64,000 bases of DNA. Origin: Desulfovibrionales bacterium. Its GTDB lineage: Bacteria > Desulfobacterota > Desulfovibrionia > Desulfovibrionales > Desulfovibrionaceae. The notes beneath the pieces are model-generated. The model saw nothing but the letters and a program-made list of their open reading frames with translations, made no database searches and was not told where the DNA came from. The stretch covers positions 1 to 64,000 of the forward strand of contig JASGMV010000013.1 in assembly GCA_030156255.1 (NCBI GenBank), written 5' to 3'. Of this stretch, positions 26,170-32,700 are shown piece after piece (within the stretch, counting starts at the first letter, position 1; each line of letters opens with the position of its first letter). A program made the position numbers and the translations under genes.

Positions 26170-28059
26170 GTGACCGAAGATCTGGTGCTGCGCGCCGAGC
26201 AGGCGTTTGAGGCCGGGGACTTTCAACTCGCCGAAGACCTACTTCGGCGAGCCGGGGACGATCCTGAAACAAAGCTGATGCTCGGGCGCACGCTTCGGGA
26301 GCAGGGACGCTTCGCCGAATCCGGGGAGGCTTACGCCCAGGCCATGGAGTCCGAAGAACCCGGCCTGGCCGCCAGAGCCCGCTCCGGCTGGGGTTTCGCC
26401 CTCTTGGCGCAGGGCAGAATCAAAGAGGCCCAAGATTTTTTTGAACAGGCCGCCAATCTGGACGACGGCCTTGGCGAGGCGCATCGCGGACTAGGGCTCT
26501 GCCGGCTGCGGGCCGGCCGGCTCAGCGAGGCCGAAGCGAGCATCGAACGCTGCATGGTTCAAGCCCCGGACGATCCGGCCGCCCTCTCCGCTCTGGCCCA
26601 GCTGCGGCTCCGCCAGAGCCGAAGCGAAGAAGCCGAAGCCGCGTTGCGCCGGGTCGTGGACGCCGCTCCCGCCGCGGCGACCGCCTGGGCCAACCTCGGC
26701 TTCATCCATCGCCAGACGGGCCGCGTTCAGGAAGCGGTGGAGGACCTGCAAAAAGCCGCGGACCTGCGCCCCCGGGACGCCATGATCCGCAACAGCCTGG
26801 CTTTGGCCCTGCAGGCGGCGGGCCGATCCGAGCAGGCGCTGGAGCAAATGCGCCAAGCCGTCGCCTTGGACGAGTCCAACGCCGGCTTCCGGGACAACCT
26901 GAGCCGCCTGCTGCAGGCGGCCGGCCTGCTGGACGAAGCCGTAGACCAGACCCGCCGCGCGGCGAGCCTCGATCCATCCAATTTGTACGCTCTTTCCAGG
27001 CTGCCCGTGCTGCTCATGGCCCAGGGCCGCACCCAGGAGGCGGTCCAGGCGGCCGACGAGGCGGCCAAGGCCAATCCCGAGCACCCGGAGGCCCAGCTCA
27101 ATCTGGCGGTGGCTCTGCTCAACGCCGGGCGCCCCTTCGAGGCCGTCCACGCCGCGGACAAAGCCGTGAAGCTCGCGCCGAACCTGCGCGACGCCCGCCT
27201 GTGCCTGTCCCAGGCCTTCCTGATGTCCGGCCGGCTGGACAAGGCCCTGGGCGAAGCCCTGGCCGCCCAGGCCCTCGGCAAGGACGAGAAAAGCCATTTC
27301 CTCATCGGCATGGTCCAAAAGGAACTGGGCCTCAAGAAGGAGGCGGCGGAGAACTTTCGGGCCTGCCTGCAGTACGATCCGGAAGACCGGCAAGGCGCCG
27401 GCGCCTTTCTGGCCTCCATCGAAGGTTCGCCCGCTCCGGACGGCCCGTCCAAGGCCTACGTCAGCAACGTTTTCAACCAATACGCCGAACGCTACGACGA
27501 GCACATGGTCAAGGAACTGGGCTACCGGGCGCCCCAGGCCCTCATGGAGGCTCTTGCGCCCCACCTGCCGCACCGGCGGGACCTGCGCGTCCTGGACGCC
27601 GGATGCGGCGCCGGCCTGTTCGGAGGCCTGCTCAGGCCCCTGGCGGCGGAGCTCACGGGCGTGGACCTCTCCGGCGGCATGGTTCGCATGGCTCTCCAAA
27701 CCGGCCAGTACGACAACCTCCTCGAATCCGACCTGCGCGAATACCTGGAGTCCGGCGTCGGGCCGTTCGACCTCGCGGCGGCCGCGGACGTTTTCGTCTA
27801 CATGGGCGATCTGGCGCCGGTGTTCAAAGCGATGCGCCACGCCATGGCGCCGGGAGGGCTTTTCGCCTTCAGCGTGGAGAAATCCGAATCCGCGGACTAC
27901 GAGATATCCCCGGCCGGCCGTTGCCGGCACTCGGAGGCCTATCTGCGCCGCTTGGCCGAGGCGGCCGGGTTCGAAGTGCTGGAGCTCCAGGACGCCGTCC
28001 TGCGCCGCGAGGCGGGGCGGGACGTCCTCGGCGCGGTCGCGGTGTTGAGAGCCGCGTGA
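26170..28059 (+). CDS. TPR-repeat protein with C-terminal SAM methyltransferase
   Basis: A 629-residue fusion. Residues 1-420 are about eleven to twelve 34-residue TPR units (for example TAWANLGFIHRQTGRVQEAV). Residues 435-629 form a class I methyltransferase with motif I VLDAGCGAGLFG, acidic loop ELTGVDLSGGM and the later FDLAAAADVFVYMGD. The GTG start is preferred because GAGGGAG lies 4-5 nt ahead; an upstream in-frame start would read through the repeat element. The TPR half probably binds the protein substrate. Such fusions occur in several proteobacteria, with substrates mostly unknown. Confidence 0.85.
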   Translation: MTEDLVLRAEQAFEAGDFQLAEDLLRRAGDDPETKLMLGRTLREQGRFAESGEAYAQAMESEEPGLAARARSGWGFALLAQGRIKEAQDFFEQAANLDDGLGEAHRGLGLCRLRAGRLSEAEASIERCMVQAPDDPAALSALAQLRLRQSRSEEAEAALRRVVDAAPAAATAWANLGFIHRQTGRVQEAVEDLQKAADLRPRDAMIRNSLALALQAAGRSEQALEQMRQAVALDESNAGFRDNLSRLLQAAGLLDEAVDQTRRAASLDPSNLYALSRLPVLLMAQGRTQEAVQAADEAAKANPEHPEAQLNLAVALLNAGRPFEAVHAADKAVKLAPNLRDARLCLSQAFLMSGRLDKALGEALAAQALGKDEKSHFLIGMVQKELGLKKEAAENFRACLQYDPEDRQGAGAFLASIEGSPAPDGPSKAYVSNVFNQYAERYDEHMVKELGYRAPQALMEALAPHLPHRRDLRVLDAGCGAGLFGGLLRPLAAELTGVDLSGGMVRMALQTGQYDNLLESDLREYLESGVGPFDLAAAADVFVYMGDLAPVFKAMRHAMAPGGLFAFSVEKSESADYEISPAGRCRHSEAYLRRLAEAAGFEVLELQDAVLRREAGRDVLGAVAVLRAA

Positions 28060-28112
28060 GCGGGCGACTCCCAGTGATCGGAATGAACGGCCGCGAGGCC
28101 AATGGAGATTTC

Positions 28113-28808
28113 ATGGCCGAATGGGCCGCTCTTTTCGATATGGACGGCGTCATCGCAGACACCAATCCCTTTCATCGCAGTTCATGGAGAGCGTTCTGCG
28201 CCAAGCACGGCCTATCCCTCTCGGAAAAGGACCTCGAACGGCGGGTCTACGGCAGAACCAACACCGACACCCTGCGGGACTTGTTCGGTCCGGAGCTGTC
28301 CCCCGAACGCATACACGACCTGTCCGAAGAGAAGGAGCGGCTGTTCCGCCAAATGGCGACAGGCAAACTCTCGCCCTTACCCGGGCTGGCGGAGCTGATT
28401 GCTGAATTGCAACGCTCTGGAACGCTCTTGGCCGTCGCCACGTCCGCACCGCCGGACAACGCGTCGATGGTCCTGCGGGAAACGGGCTTGGCCCAGGCGT
28501 TCGCGACCGTGGTGGACGCCTCCATGGTCGCCCGCGGCAAACCCGCTCCTGACGTCTACCTCGCCGCCTCCGCGCGTCTGGACGTCCCGCCGCGAGCCTG
28601 TGTGGTTTTCGAGGACTCCCTGTCGGGCGTGGCGGCAGGGCGCTCGGCCGGCATGGCTGTCGTCGGCCTAGCCACGACCCACCCAGTCAGCGAGCTTGCT
28701 CCCTTGACCGACCTGTGCGCTCAGGATTTCCGGGAGATCGGGTGGAACAGCATCAAGACCCTGCTTGCCGACCGACGCAGAAATCCGAACGCGCCCGGAC
28801 CGGCTTGA
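28113..28808 (+). CDS. HAD-family phosphatase, beta-phosphoglucomutase-like
   Basis: A 231-residue haloacid dehalogenase-like hydrolase. Motif I is FDMDGVIADTNPFH (nucleophile Asp and acid Asp), motif II LLAVATSAPP, motif III RGKPAPDVYLAA and motif IV CVVFEDSLSGVAAG, all intact. A helical cap sits between motifs I and II (C1 cap). Related enzymes are sugar-phosphate phosphatases or phosphoglucomutases. TGGAGA is 6 nt before the ATG. It starts about 50 bp after the TPR-methyltransferase and may share its transcript. Confidence 0.88.
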   Translation: MAEWAALFDMDGVIADTNPFHRSSWRAFCAKHGLSLSEKDLERRVYGRTNTDTLRDLFGPELSPERIHDLSEEKERLFRQMATGKLSPLPGLAELIAELQRSGTLLAVATSAPPDNASMVLRETGLAQAFATVVDASMVARGKPAPDVYLAASARLDVPPRACVVFEDSLSGVAAGRSAGMAVVGLATTHPVSELAPLTDLCAQDFREIGWNSIKTLLADRRRNPNAPGPA

Positions 28809-28957
28809 CGCAACGCCGCCTCCGGCTCTACGCCGGTTGCAGCCCGGTCTTTCTGAGTTCGCGGCAGTTTCAACCGGCTTGAGAGTGTCGCCCTTGCAAG
28901 CTTGAAACGCGCGGGGCAAGCAGCGCTCGCTGTCCGCCCACTATTCCGGCGCGGGGA

Positions 28958-28988
28958 TGTAACTTTTTGGTAGGGCCAGCCGTCTGTA
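28958..28988 (+). promoter_or_regulatory. ECF-sigma type promoter of the sigma operon
   Basis: TGTAAC (-35, 28958-28963), 17-bp spacer, then CGTCTGTA (-10, 28981-28988). This GTAAC/CGTC pattern is the typical autoregulated promoter of ECF sigma factors and stands upstream of the ECF gene. The same 11-base TGTAACTTTTT block and CGTCT occur at identical spacing upstream of the EF-hand gene. Confidence 0.72.
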
Positions 28989-29009
28989 TAGACGACAGGA
29001 GGCGGCCAA

Positions 29010-29195
29010 ATGGTTGTACTGCAATTTGACCCGAACGCTCGGCGACGGCGCCAACCGACCCCGATTTCGCCCGGCTGCAAAAAAGCCTTGGAACGAATCC
29101 TCGACAAGACCTTGCTTCGGAAAAGGAAAAATGCGGAGGCGAAATTCGAAAGCCTGCAGCCGCGCGCTCAGCCGCCAGGAGACTCTGCGGCGTAG
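29010..29195 (+). CDS. Small basic ORF leading the ECF operon
   Basis: Family not recognised. A 61-residue, Arg/Lys-rich protein (MVVLQFDPNARRRRQPTPIS at the start) whose ATG has an ideal AGGAGG 7 nt upstream, placed right after the ECF-type promoter. It has no signal peptide or membrane helix. The perfect ribosome binding site is the main support; codon periodicity cannot be judged over so short a stretch. It could be a true small protein or a translated leader that tunes expression of the sigma gene about 50 bp downstream. Confidence 0.5.
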   Translation: MVVLQFDPNARRRRQPTPISPGCKKALERILDKTLLRKRKNAEAKFESLQPRAQPPGDSAA

Positions 29196-29246
29196 CCCGG
29201 CCGGCGGGAGGGGAGTCCCACGAAGCCGACAACGCCGATGGAATGA

Positions 29247-29792
29247 ATGCGTCAACGAAGCAGCCGAACCGATGCAGACCTGGTCGAACTGTGCAAAAGT
29301 GGAGAGACTGAGGCTTTCGAAGAGCTGGTCCGCCGGCGCAAACGAGAGATTCTCGGGTTCATCTCGAAATTTTGCGACACTCCCGACGAGGTGGATGACC
29401 TGGGCCAGGAGGTTTTCCTCAAGGCGTACCAGGGTCTTTCCGGTTTTCGCGCCTCCAGCAGCTTTCGAACGTGGCTGTACCGGATTACGTCCAACGTTTG
29501 CCTCGACCACTTGAGACGCAAGCGAAGAGAGCCTATCACGTTTGTAGAGGATGTGACGCTATGGGAGCAGGGCGAAGACTCGAACGTTCAGGAGCAAAGA
29601 GTCCTGGTGGAGTCCCTGTTGAACGCCTTGTCGCCCATGGACCGGATGATCGTGACGATGCTGCACATCGAAGGATTCAGTGTGCAACAAACCGCTGAGC
29701 GCCTCGGCGTCACCGGCGTCAGCGTCCGGGTGCGGGCGCATAGGGCGAGGAAGCGGCTTAAATCGCTCATGGAGGAGCGGCATGACCAGTAA
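29247..29792 (+). CDS. ECF-type RNA polymerase sigma factor
   Basis: A 181-residue sigma-70 family factor with only regions 2 and 4. Region 2 runs from about 9 to 82 (EAFEELVRRRKREILGFISK, DEVDDLGQEVFLKAYQGL, FRTWLYRITSNVCLDHLRR). Region 4 is about 118-172 (VESLLNALSPMDRMIVTMLH, FSVQQTAERLGVTGVSVRVR, HRARKRLKSL). It likely drives its own promoter upstream and that of the EF-hand gene. The stop overlaps the next gene by 11 nt, the usual arrangement for a sigma and its membrane-bound regulator. The signal is probably envelope stress or metals, judging from the Spy-like gene that follows. Confidence 0.93.
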   Translation: MRQRSSRTDADLVELCKSGETEAFEELVRRRKREILGFISKFCDTPDEVDDLGQEVFLKAYQGLSGFRASSSFRTWLYRITSNVCLDHLRRKRREPITFVEDVTLWEQGEDSNVQEQRVLVESLLNALSPMDRMIVTMLHIEGFSVQQTAERLGVTGVSVRVRAHRARKRLKSLMEERHDQ

Positions 29793-30072
29793 TCCCAGAA
29801 ACATTCATGAACTCGCGGAGCTGGCGCGCGCGACCGCGCCGGACATCCGAAGCGTGGAGAACGGCTTCGAACGCCGCGTGAGGCGGCGGATCGAATCCGA
29901 GCCCATCGCGCTCCCCGTTTCGAATTTGTTCAGCATGGCCTGGAAAGCCGCTCCGGTGTGCGCCGCGGCCCTGGCCGCCGTCATGGTCCTGACGTGGCTC
30001 CACGGCGCGGGAGCCGACAGCGCAACGAGCCAAACCTACGCGTTTTTGAATTTATTCTACCCCGGTTATTGA
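29782..30072 (+). CDS. Small single-pass membrane protein, candidate anti-sigma
   Basis: A 96-residue protein with a charged N-terminal half (about 50 residues) and one membrane helix (AAPVCAAALAAVMVLTWLHG). No conserved anti-sigma zinc motif (HxxxCxxC) is visible. Its position, overlapping the sigma gene by 11 nt with GGAGGAG before the ATG, and its cytoplasmic-helix-plus-anchor shape suggest a short anti-sigma factor. The short exported tail (SQTYAFLNLFYPGY) leaves little room for a sensor, so sensing may fall to the next gene product. Confidence 0.7.
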   Translation: MTSNPRNIHELAELARATAPDIRSVENGFERRVRRRIESEPIALPVSNLFSMAWKAAPVCAAALAAVMVLTWLHGAGADSATSQTYAFLNLFYPGY

Positions 30073-30082
30073 GGGAAGCGCC

Positions 30083-30499
30083 ATGTCCTCTACATTGAAA
30101 GGCGCGGTCGGTGTTGCGTTAATTTTCATCCTCGGCGCAATCACGGGCGCCGTCGTTACAGACCATTTCGAAAGGCCTCGCATCGGCCCCGGAGACCCCC
30201 AAGCCATGGAGCGCCAGATGCGGGAGTCCATGGTCCGCGATCTTCAAATCACCGACGAACAGCTCCCGGCCTTTAACGACATCATGGATGAAAAGCAGGT
30301 CTTTTTCCTGGGGATCATACGGGAGACGGCCCCACGCGTCGACGCAGGCATGCAAAAGATCAATCGGAAACTCTATGAAATCTTCACGCCCGAGCAGCGA
30401 GCCCGTTTCGAGGAAATGGAAAAGCGCCGCCGGGAAGACATGCGCAAGATGTCGGAATCAGGCCGGAACAAAACCGGCGAACGGCGCGCGCCTCAATAA
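30083..30499 (+). CDS. Spy/CpxP-like periplasmic protein
   Basis: A 138-residue protein with an N-terminal signal or anchor helix (GAVGVALIFILGAITGAVV) and a helical periplasmic part. The paired LTXXQ-like motifs ITDEQLPAFNDIMDEK and FTPEQRARFEEMEKRR are the mark of the Spy/CpxP/CnrX-type family, which includes chaperones and metal sensors. GAGGGAA precedes the ATG. In metal-resistance systems such a protein sits with an ECF sigma and anti-sigma (CnrYXH), so it may be the sensing partner of the two genes before it. No metal-binding His/Cys cluster is evident. Confidence 0.78.
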   Translation: MSSTLKGAVGVALIFILGAITGAVVTDHFERPRIGPGDPQAMERQMRESMVRDLQITDEQLPAFNDIMDEKQVFFLGIIRETAPRVDAGMQKINRKLYEIFTPEQRARFEEMEKRRREDMRKMSESGRNKTGERRAPQ

Positions 30500-30510
30500 T
30501 CCACCGGAAA

Positions 30511-30530
30511 GGCGAAGGTTGCGCTTCGCC
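30511..30530. terminator. Hairpin between convergent genes
   Basis: GGCGAAG (30511-30517) pairs with CTTCGCC (30524-30530) around a 6-nt loop, 12 bp after the Spy-like gene and before the convergent receiver gene. There is no T-tract, so it is a possible but weak terminator. Confidence 0.4.
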
Positions 30531-30567
30531 CGGCGCCGTTGGCCCGATTCGCCCGCCAAAGAGGCTG

Positions 30568-31071
30568 TTACGCTCCGGATTCGCCGCCCGATTCTCCTTC
30601 GAGCACGATGACCAGCTCCTCGCTTGAGGAAAAGAGCGCTTCGTCCTGGACGGCGAGTCCGGCGTCGGCCCAGAGGCGTTTCTTCGAACCCGGAAGTTTC
30701 CGCCCCGGTCCGTCGTCCAGCAGCCGGACCATTTCCTCCAGCAACTCGTTCAAGTCATAGGGCTTGGCCACCAGGCTGTCCAAACCGGAATTTCGCATGA
30801 CCTCAAGCCGCTCGGGGTCGGCGCAGGAGGTGGCGCCGATGACCAGAGTCCTCTTATTGGGGCCGCCGCTGCGAAGCGTGTGCATCGCCGACACGCCGTC
30901 CGGCCAGGGCTGGTCCATGTCCATGAGCACGAGATCAAAAGCCGCGTTGCGCAGCAGATCGGCCGCAAGGCTGCGGCCGTCGGCCGCGTGGGCGGTGAAT
31001 CCGATGTCCCGCGCCAATGTCGTTACGGTGAGTCTCATGACCGGATCCTTTTCAACAATAAGCAGACGCAT
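30568..31071 (-). CDS. Single-domain response regulator with altered acidic pocket
   Basis: A 167-residue CheY-like receiver (1-120) plus a 45-residue C-terminal tail of unknown role. The phosphoacceptor is present (LVLMDMDQPWPDG) and so is the invariant Lys (LVAKPYDL). The first strand reads LLIVEKDPVMR: aligned with CheY VVDDFSTMR, the residue at CheY Asp13 is Lys. In E. coli CheY, Asp13-to-Lys is a well-known activating change. AGGAGA is 8 nt before the ATG. No kinase is adjacent; it sits between the ECF operon and the EF-hand gene. Confidence 0.85.
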   Translation of the reverse strand: MRLLIVEKDPVMRLTVTTLARDIGFTAHAADGRSLAADLLRNAAFDLVLMDMDQPWPDGVSAMHTLRSGGPNKRTLVIGATSCADPERLEVMRNSGLDSLVAKPYDLNELLEEMVRLLDDGPGRKLPGSKKRLWADAGLAVQDEALFSSSEELVIVLEGESGGESGA

Positions 31072-31189
31072 ATGTTGTCTCCTGCAAGATCACCCGCTGT
31101 AGGTCCGGACGACGCGCATCGCGAATGGCCCCCTCGCGGGGGGCCATTCCGGTCGCGCCATCGCTTTTTCGGGTCGAGCGCCCGGGTCG

Positions 31190-31672
31190 TCAAATGGATA
31201 AATCAAGGACGTAGTCGGCGTAATCGCTGATATCGAGATAGTTCGCAGCGCTGCTGCTGTCGCCGAACACGCTGTCGAGCAGGGTCGACGTCAGGTCGTA
31301 TTGCTCCTGATACGCGGAGGCCGCGCCTGCCTGGTTCATGGGCGGAGGGGCCATGCCCTCTTCCGCCATCTTGGCCATCAATTCCTGGTCGAACTGCTCC
31401 TGGTTGTTCGTGACGCCGGCGGACAATTCCTCTTCGGTGAGCAATCCATCGCCGTCCGTGTCCATGGCCTCGTACAGTTCGTCCGAGAAACCGAGTTCGT
31501 CGACGGATAGATTGCCGTCTCCATCCGTGTCGTTGTTGTTGATCAGCATGCTGGCGGTCTCAGCAGCCGTCGGTTTCTCGCTCTCCTCCGAACTCGAAGA
31601 TATTTTGAGGTTGTTTAAGATTTCCGAGGAAAATAGCGACGAATACCCACTGACCGAGTCGATCGAGCTCAT
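31190..31672 (-). CDS. EF-hand calcium-binding protein
   Basis: A 160-residue acidic protein with two canonical EF-hand loops: NDTDGDGNLSVDEL and MDTDGDGLLTEEEL (about residues 47-80). All calcium-ligand positions are filled, so it should bind calcium. No signal peptide or membrane helix is seen; the N-terminus is Ser-rich and the C-terminus (DISDYADYVLDLSI) is acidic. Related small EF-hand proteins are frequent in Desulfovibrio-like genomes, with unknown roles. AAGGAG precedes the ATG. Upstream are a hairpin-forming palindrome and an ECF-type promoter matching that of the nearby sigma operon. Confidence 0.85.
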   Translation of the reverse strand: MSSIDSVSGYSSLFSSEILNNLKISSSSEESEKPTAAETASMLINNNDTDGDGNLSVDELGFSDELYEAMDTDGDGLLTEEELSAGVTNNQEQFDQELMAKMAEEGMAPPPMNQAGAASAYQEQYDLTSTLLDSVFGDSSSAANYLDISDYADYVLDLSI

Positions 31673-31686
31673 TCCCGTACTCCTTG

Positions 31687-31703
31687 GGGATAAGGGTTAT
31701 CCC
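31687..31703. promoter_or_regulatory. Perfect palindrome in the EF-hand gene leader
   Basis: GGGATAA-GGG-TTATCCC: a perfect 7-bp inverted repeat with a 3-nt spacer, 15-31 bp before the EF-hand ATG and abutting its ribosome binding site. It could be a protein operator or an RNA hairpin affecting translation. Confidence 0.4.
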
Positions 31704-31791
31704 TCCCGTAAGCGAAGGCGGGAGCGGACCAGGTCGATCGATGGGGGGGAAGGACTGAAGAACGCCCTGCCCGCTCCGCCTCACTTGTTCA

Positions 31792-31822
31792 TGTAGACGA
31801 AGGAGGAGGGGAAAAAGTTACA
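31792..31822 (-). promoter_or_regulatory. ECF-sigma type promoter of the EF-hand gene
   Basis: On the minus strand: TGTAAC (complement of 31817-31822), 17-bp spacer, CGTCTACA (complement of 31792-31799). It matches the ECF operon promoter at 28958-28988 in both elements, in spacing and in the TTTTT after the -35. The predicted leader to the EF-hand ATG is about 110 nt. Confidence 0.68.
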
Positions 31823-31861
31823 ATGAAAATCAAAATGCGGCCGCCCGGAGGACCTCGGATT

Positions 31862-32548
31862 TCATCCTCCGGATGAAACCCTCTCAAGCCCCGGCGCGTC
31901 CAGTATGCGGACAATGGGACCGTCCACCTTGATGCATCCCTCTTCGATCAGCTTCCTGAACACGCGGGACAGCGTCTCCTGGATGGTTCCAAGGTAGGCG
32001 GCCGTCTGGCCCTTGGTCAGGTCCAATCGAAACTCGTCGCGGCCGTGGGAGTCGCGCAACAGCAGCAGATACCCGGCCAGCCTGGCCGGAACCTCCTTCA
32101 GGCTCACGGCCTCCAGTTTCTCGACGAACCCCCGCAGCCGCCCGGCCAGCAAAGCCAGCATGGCCATGGCCAGTTCGGGGTCCTGCGACACGGCTTGCTT
32201 CAGGCTCGTCCGGGACCAATAGGCCAAGCGAGATTCGCCAAGAGTCGCGGCGCAGGCCGGGAACGTTCCGCCTTGAAAAACCGGGACCTCTCCGAAGACC
32301 TCTCCCGGCCCGAAAACGTGAAGAATCAATTCCTTGCCCGAAGTCGAAGCCTTGAAGACTTTCACCCGTCCCTCGACGACCATGTAAAAACCCGCCGCAT
32401 CCTCCCCGGAGCGAAAAATTTCGAACCCGCCCGGCCGCTCGCGCACAACGGCCAATGCGGCGAGTTCATCCAGCATCCCGTCCGAAAGTCCTCGAAACAA
32501 GGGAGTTTCAGCCATGGCCGCGATCAACGGCGCAGCTTCGTTGTCCAT
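31862..32548 (-). CDS. hcpR: Crp/Fnr-family regulator, HcpR-type
   Basis: A 228-residue regulator. The N-terminal cNMP-fold effector domain (RPGGFEIFRSGEDAAGFYMV, FGPGEVFGEVPVF) is joined by a long dimer helix to a C-terminal winged HTH (LTKGQTAAYLGTIQETLSRV, the recognition helix). No N-terminal Fnr cysteine cluster is present, consistent with HcpR, which is reported to sense NO or nitrosative stress through another cofactor. It is divergent from hcp, the classic HcpR target, with a palindromic operator between them. Two consecutive ATGs (32551 and 32548) are possible starts; AAGGGG spacing favours the second. Confidence 0.85.
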   Translation of the reverse strand: MDNEAAPLIAAMAETPLFRGLSDGMLDELAALAVVRERPGGFEIFRSGEDAAGFYMVVEGRVKVFKASTSGKELILHVFGPGEVFGEVPVFQGGTFPACAATLGESRLAYWSRTSLKQAVSQDPELAMAMLALLAGRLRGFVEKLEAVSLKEVPARLAGYLLLLRDSHGRDEFRLDLTKGQTAAYLGTIQETLSRVFRKLIEEGCIKVDGPIVRILDAPGLERVSSGG

Positions 32549-32608
32549 CATCGCCCCTTCCGTGAAATCCGCCGTGGGTTTGCCTTTTTCACACAAAATG
32601 CCTCTCTT

Positions 32609-32622
32609 CTGACTCAAGTCAA
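32609..32622 (+). promoter_or_regulatory. Probable HcpR operator
   Basis: CTGACTCAAGTCAA is a near-perfect TTGAC-N4-GTCAA palindrome, as recalled for HcpR sites in Desulfovibrio. Its centre (32615.5) lies about 41.5 bp upstream of the transcription start predicted from the TATCAT -10 at 32645-32650, the standard class II activator position. Confidence 0.72.
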
Positions 32623-32644
32623 AGCCTGAGCGGCCGGCCCGTCC

Positions 32645-32650
32645 TATCAT
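32645..32650 (+). promoter_or_regulatory. -10 element of hcp
   Basis: TATCAT, with predicted start near 32657 and a 44-nt leader to the hcp ATG. There is no good -35, as expected for an activator-dependent promoter with the regulator bound over that region. Confidence 0.55.
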
Positions 32651-32700
32651 GCTTTCCATACGGAAGCACAGGCTGAAACGCCAACCCAAAAGGAGGCTCC

